Source: Thermoplasmatales archaeon UBA582 (GTDB lineage: Archaea > Thermoplasmatota > Thermoplasmata > Thermoplasmatales > Thermoplasmataceae). From it: DNA of 8,142 bases. Below, piece after piece: positions 7,253-8,142 of the stretch. The stretch covers positions 9,866 to 18,007 of the forward strand of contig DAQB01000047.1 in assembly GCA_002502705.1 (NCBI GenBank), given 5' to 3'. Every line of letters begins with the position of its first letter. Position 1 is the stretch's first letter. The position numbers were made by a program, and so were the translations under genes. The notes under the pieces are model-generated. The model saw nothing but the letters and a program-made list of their open reading frames with translations, had not been told where the DNA came from and made no database searches.

Positions 7253-7260
7253 TAGGATCG

Positions 7261-7266
7261 TCCTCT
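7261..7266 (-). promoter_or_regulatory. Shine-Dalgarno site of the surface protein
   Basis: On the minus strand AGAGGA lies 8 nt before the TTG start at 7252. A second purine-rich GGAGG (7268-7272) lies 15 nt away, which is too far. The site fixes the TTG as the start. Confidence 0.65.
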
Positions 7267-7285
7267 CCCTCCGGAAAGGAATTTG

Positions 7286-7295
7286 TTAATATAAA
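7286..7295 (-). promoter_or_regulatory. TATA box of the surface-protein gene
   Basis: On the minus strand TTTATATTAA, preceded by an A-rich stretch that could serve as a BRE, lies about 38 nt before the TTG start. Initiation about 25 nt downstream, near 7265, would give a very short leader containing the AGAGGA site. This is a well-formed archaeal promoter. Confidence 0.65.
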
Positions 7296-7439
7296 CGTTT
7301 TTGACTTCGAATATTTCAAAGACCAGGGGTGTAAGGAATCTTCTGTTTCACATATTTTTCAGTAGATTTATGATCTCCGGGAAAGTATACTGCTCATAAT
7401 ATTTCCAGATCTAAATCCCTGTGCTTGATCGTATCCTAA

Positions 7440-8142
7440 TCAAATGGTTAGCCTTGAAAAATTATATCTGCTTCGATGCATAATTATATCAAATGGCGAG
7501 AGCATCTGAGATTTCACAAAAAGAAATTCATCAGTTTTTTTATTCTTCCTCTTGAAAACCTGCCTCCATGACTCGCATGCCATGTGCATAATTGCTGATG
7601 CTGGATCCTTTCCGGATATCTGTCGTGTCAGATATAGAAACTGCATTTCCGCAAACATATCCGGATCAACGGTCATTGCGTTGTCTGTTCCAAGCATCAA
7701 ATCTATTCCTGCATCAATAAATTTCCTGTAGTCCGGGTTAAGGGAGAAGAAATAGTTTGAGCGCGGAGTAACAACAACTGGAATTTTTAATTCGGATATC
7801 CTTTTGAGATCCTGGCTGGTGCATTTTAAGCAGTGGACAACAAAATTCGGTTTCAGCGATTCTATGATTTCTATGTCCTCTCTTTGTGCCTCGCTAAAAT
7901 GTATCCCAAAAATCTTGCCGGTTCTATGGCACTCGTCGGCAGATGAATGAAGAAGCTCAATGTCATTGTCCACAACAGAGCTCATTGAAATACCGTCCGC
8001 TTTCCTTAATATTGACTTAACTTCATCGGGATTTAATGGTCGCCCCAGAATGTATCTCTTAAGTTTTGTTTCAAATGAGAGGGCGATTTCTGTTCCATGA
8101 AGCCCGCCCTCCCTGAAGTCACAATAGCCAGTTGTTCCGGGG
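7440..8142 (-). CDS. Amidohydrolase-superfamily deaminase/hydrolase, C-terminal part (5' end outside window)
   Basis: C-terminal 233 residues of a metal-dependent TIM-barrel hydrolase of the cytosine deaminase/MTA-SAH deaminase (SsnA/MtaD-like, COG0402) type. The frame is open to the window edge, so the ATG at 7985 is internal; codons from 8141 give PGTTGYCDFREGG, the typical strand GTTxxxDxxEG. Further motifs in order are GIHFSEAQ (metal-binding His and the Glu that usually acts in proton transfer), FVVHCLKCT (metal-binding His), VVVTPRSNYFF (the family's PxSN motif), and LMLGTDNAMTVDPDMFAEMQF (catalytic Asp of the GTD motif). The N-terminal HxH metal site lies outside the window. The substrate cannot be told from the sequence: adenosine derivatives, guanine, cytosine or an N-ring compound are all possible. 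The DFREGG and TPRSN arginines differ from the usual MtaD residues as I know them. No terminator is clear in the 187 nt after its stop. Confidence 0.85.
   Translation of the reverse strand, partial: PGTTGYCDFREGGLHGTEIALSFETKLKRYILGRPLNPDEVKSILRKADGISMSSVVDNDIELLHSSADECHRTGKIFGIHFSEAQREDIEIIESLKPNFVVHCLKCTSQDLKRISELKIPVVVTPRSNYFFSLNPDYRKFIDAGIDLMLGTDNAMTVDPDMFAEMQFLYLTRQISGKDPASAIMHMACESWRQVFKRKNKKTDEFLFVKSQMLSPFDIIMHRSRYNFSRLTI

Noticed and set aside
7119..7319. 66-codon minus-strand ORF overlapping the start of the surface protein
   Set aside because: It runs out of frame through the promoter and signal-peptide coding region; a TATA box and Shine-Dalgarno site inside it fit the larger gene instead.
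7253..7439. Possible small gene or RNA in the 187-nt gap before the surface protein
   Set aside because: Apart from the TATA box and Shine-Dalgarno site I find only very short frames and no stable hairpin or tRNA-like fold.

Overview
This 8.1-kb window looks like a piece of a euryarchaeal chromosome, most likely from the Thermoplasmatales (thermoplasma-like) group. The lineage is an inference. It rests on a GHMP-type archaeal shikimate kinase, an archaeal-style arginyl-tRNA synthetase (HVGR and KMSTR signatures), archaeal TATA boxes, frequent GTG/TTG starts with GGAGG-type Shine-Dalgarno sites, heavy AGA/AGG and ATA codon use, and a long sequon-rich surface protein with a C-terminal membrane anchor.

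Left part, plus strand (1-2343): the tail of shikimate dehydrogenase (aroE), archaeal shikimate kinase (aroK) and EPSP synthase (aroA). The genes overlap by 4 nt or lie 6 nt apart, so this is one operon for three consecutive steps: dehydroshikimate to shikimate, shikimate to shikimate 3-phosphate, then to EPSP. An 82-nt gap with a TATA box precedes argS (2426-4093), which probably has its own promoter. The argS 5' end is odd. The annotated ATG lacks a Shine-Dalgarno site, while a well-placed site precedes a GTG that opens a 9-codon frame. That frame ends in CTT TAA G, where a +1 slip would enter the ArgRS frame exactly.

Middle (4094-4333): a 240-nt convergent gap with no convincing gene. It holds one very short ORF of doubtful status and a hairpin flanked by T-rich DNA that probably serves as a terminator, perhaps for both strands.

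Right part, minus strand: a 972-residue secreted and membrane-anchored surface protein (7252-4334) with its own TATA box and Shine-Dalgarno site. Upstream of it, after a 187-nt gap, lies the C-terminal 233 residues of a metal-dependent amidohydrolase of the cytosine deaminase/MTA-SAH deaminase superfamily, cut by the window edge.

Most of the window is ordinary housekeeping sequence. I see no CRISPR array, insertion sequence, tRNA, rRNA or defence island. The most notable points are the argS leader and the unclassified parts of the surface protein.
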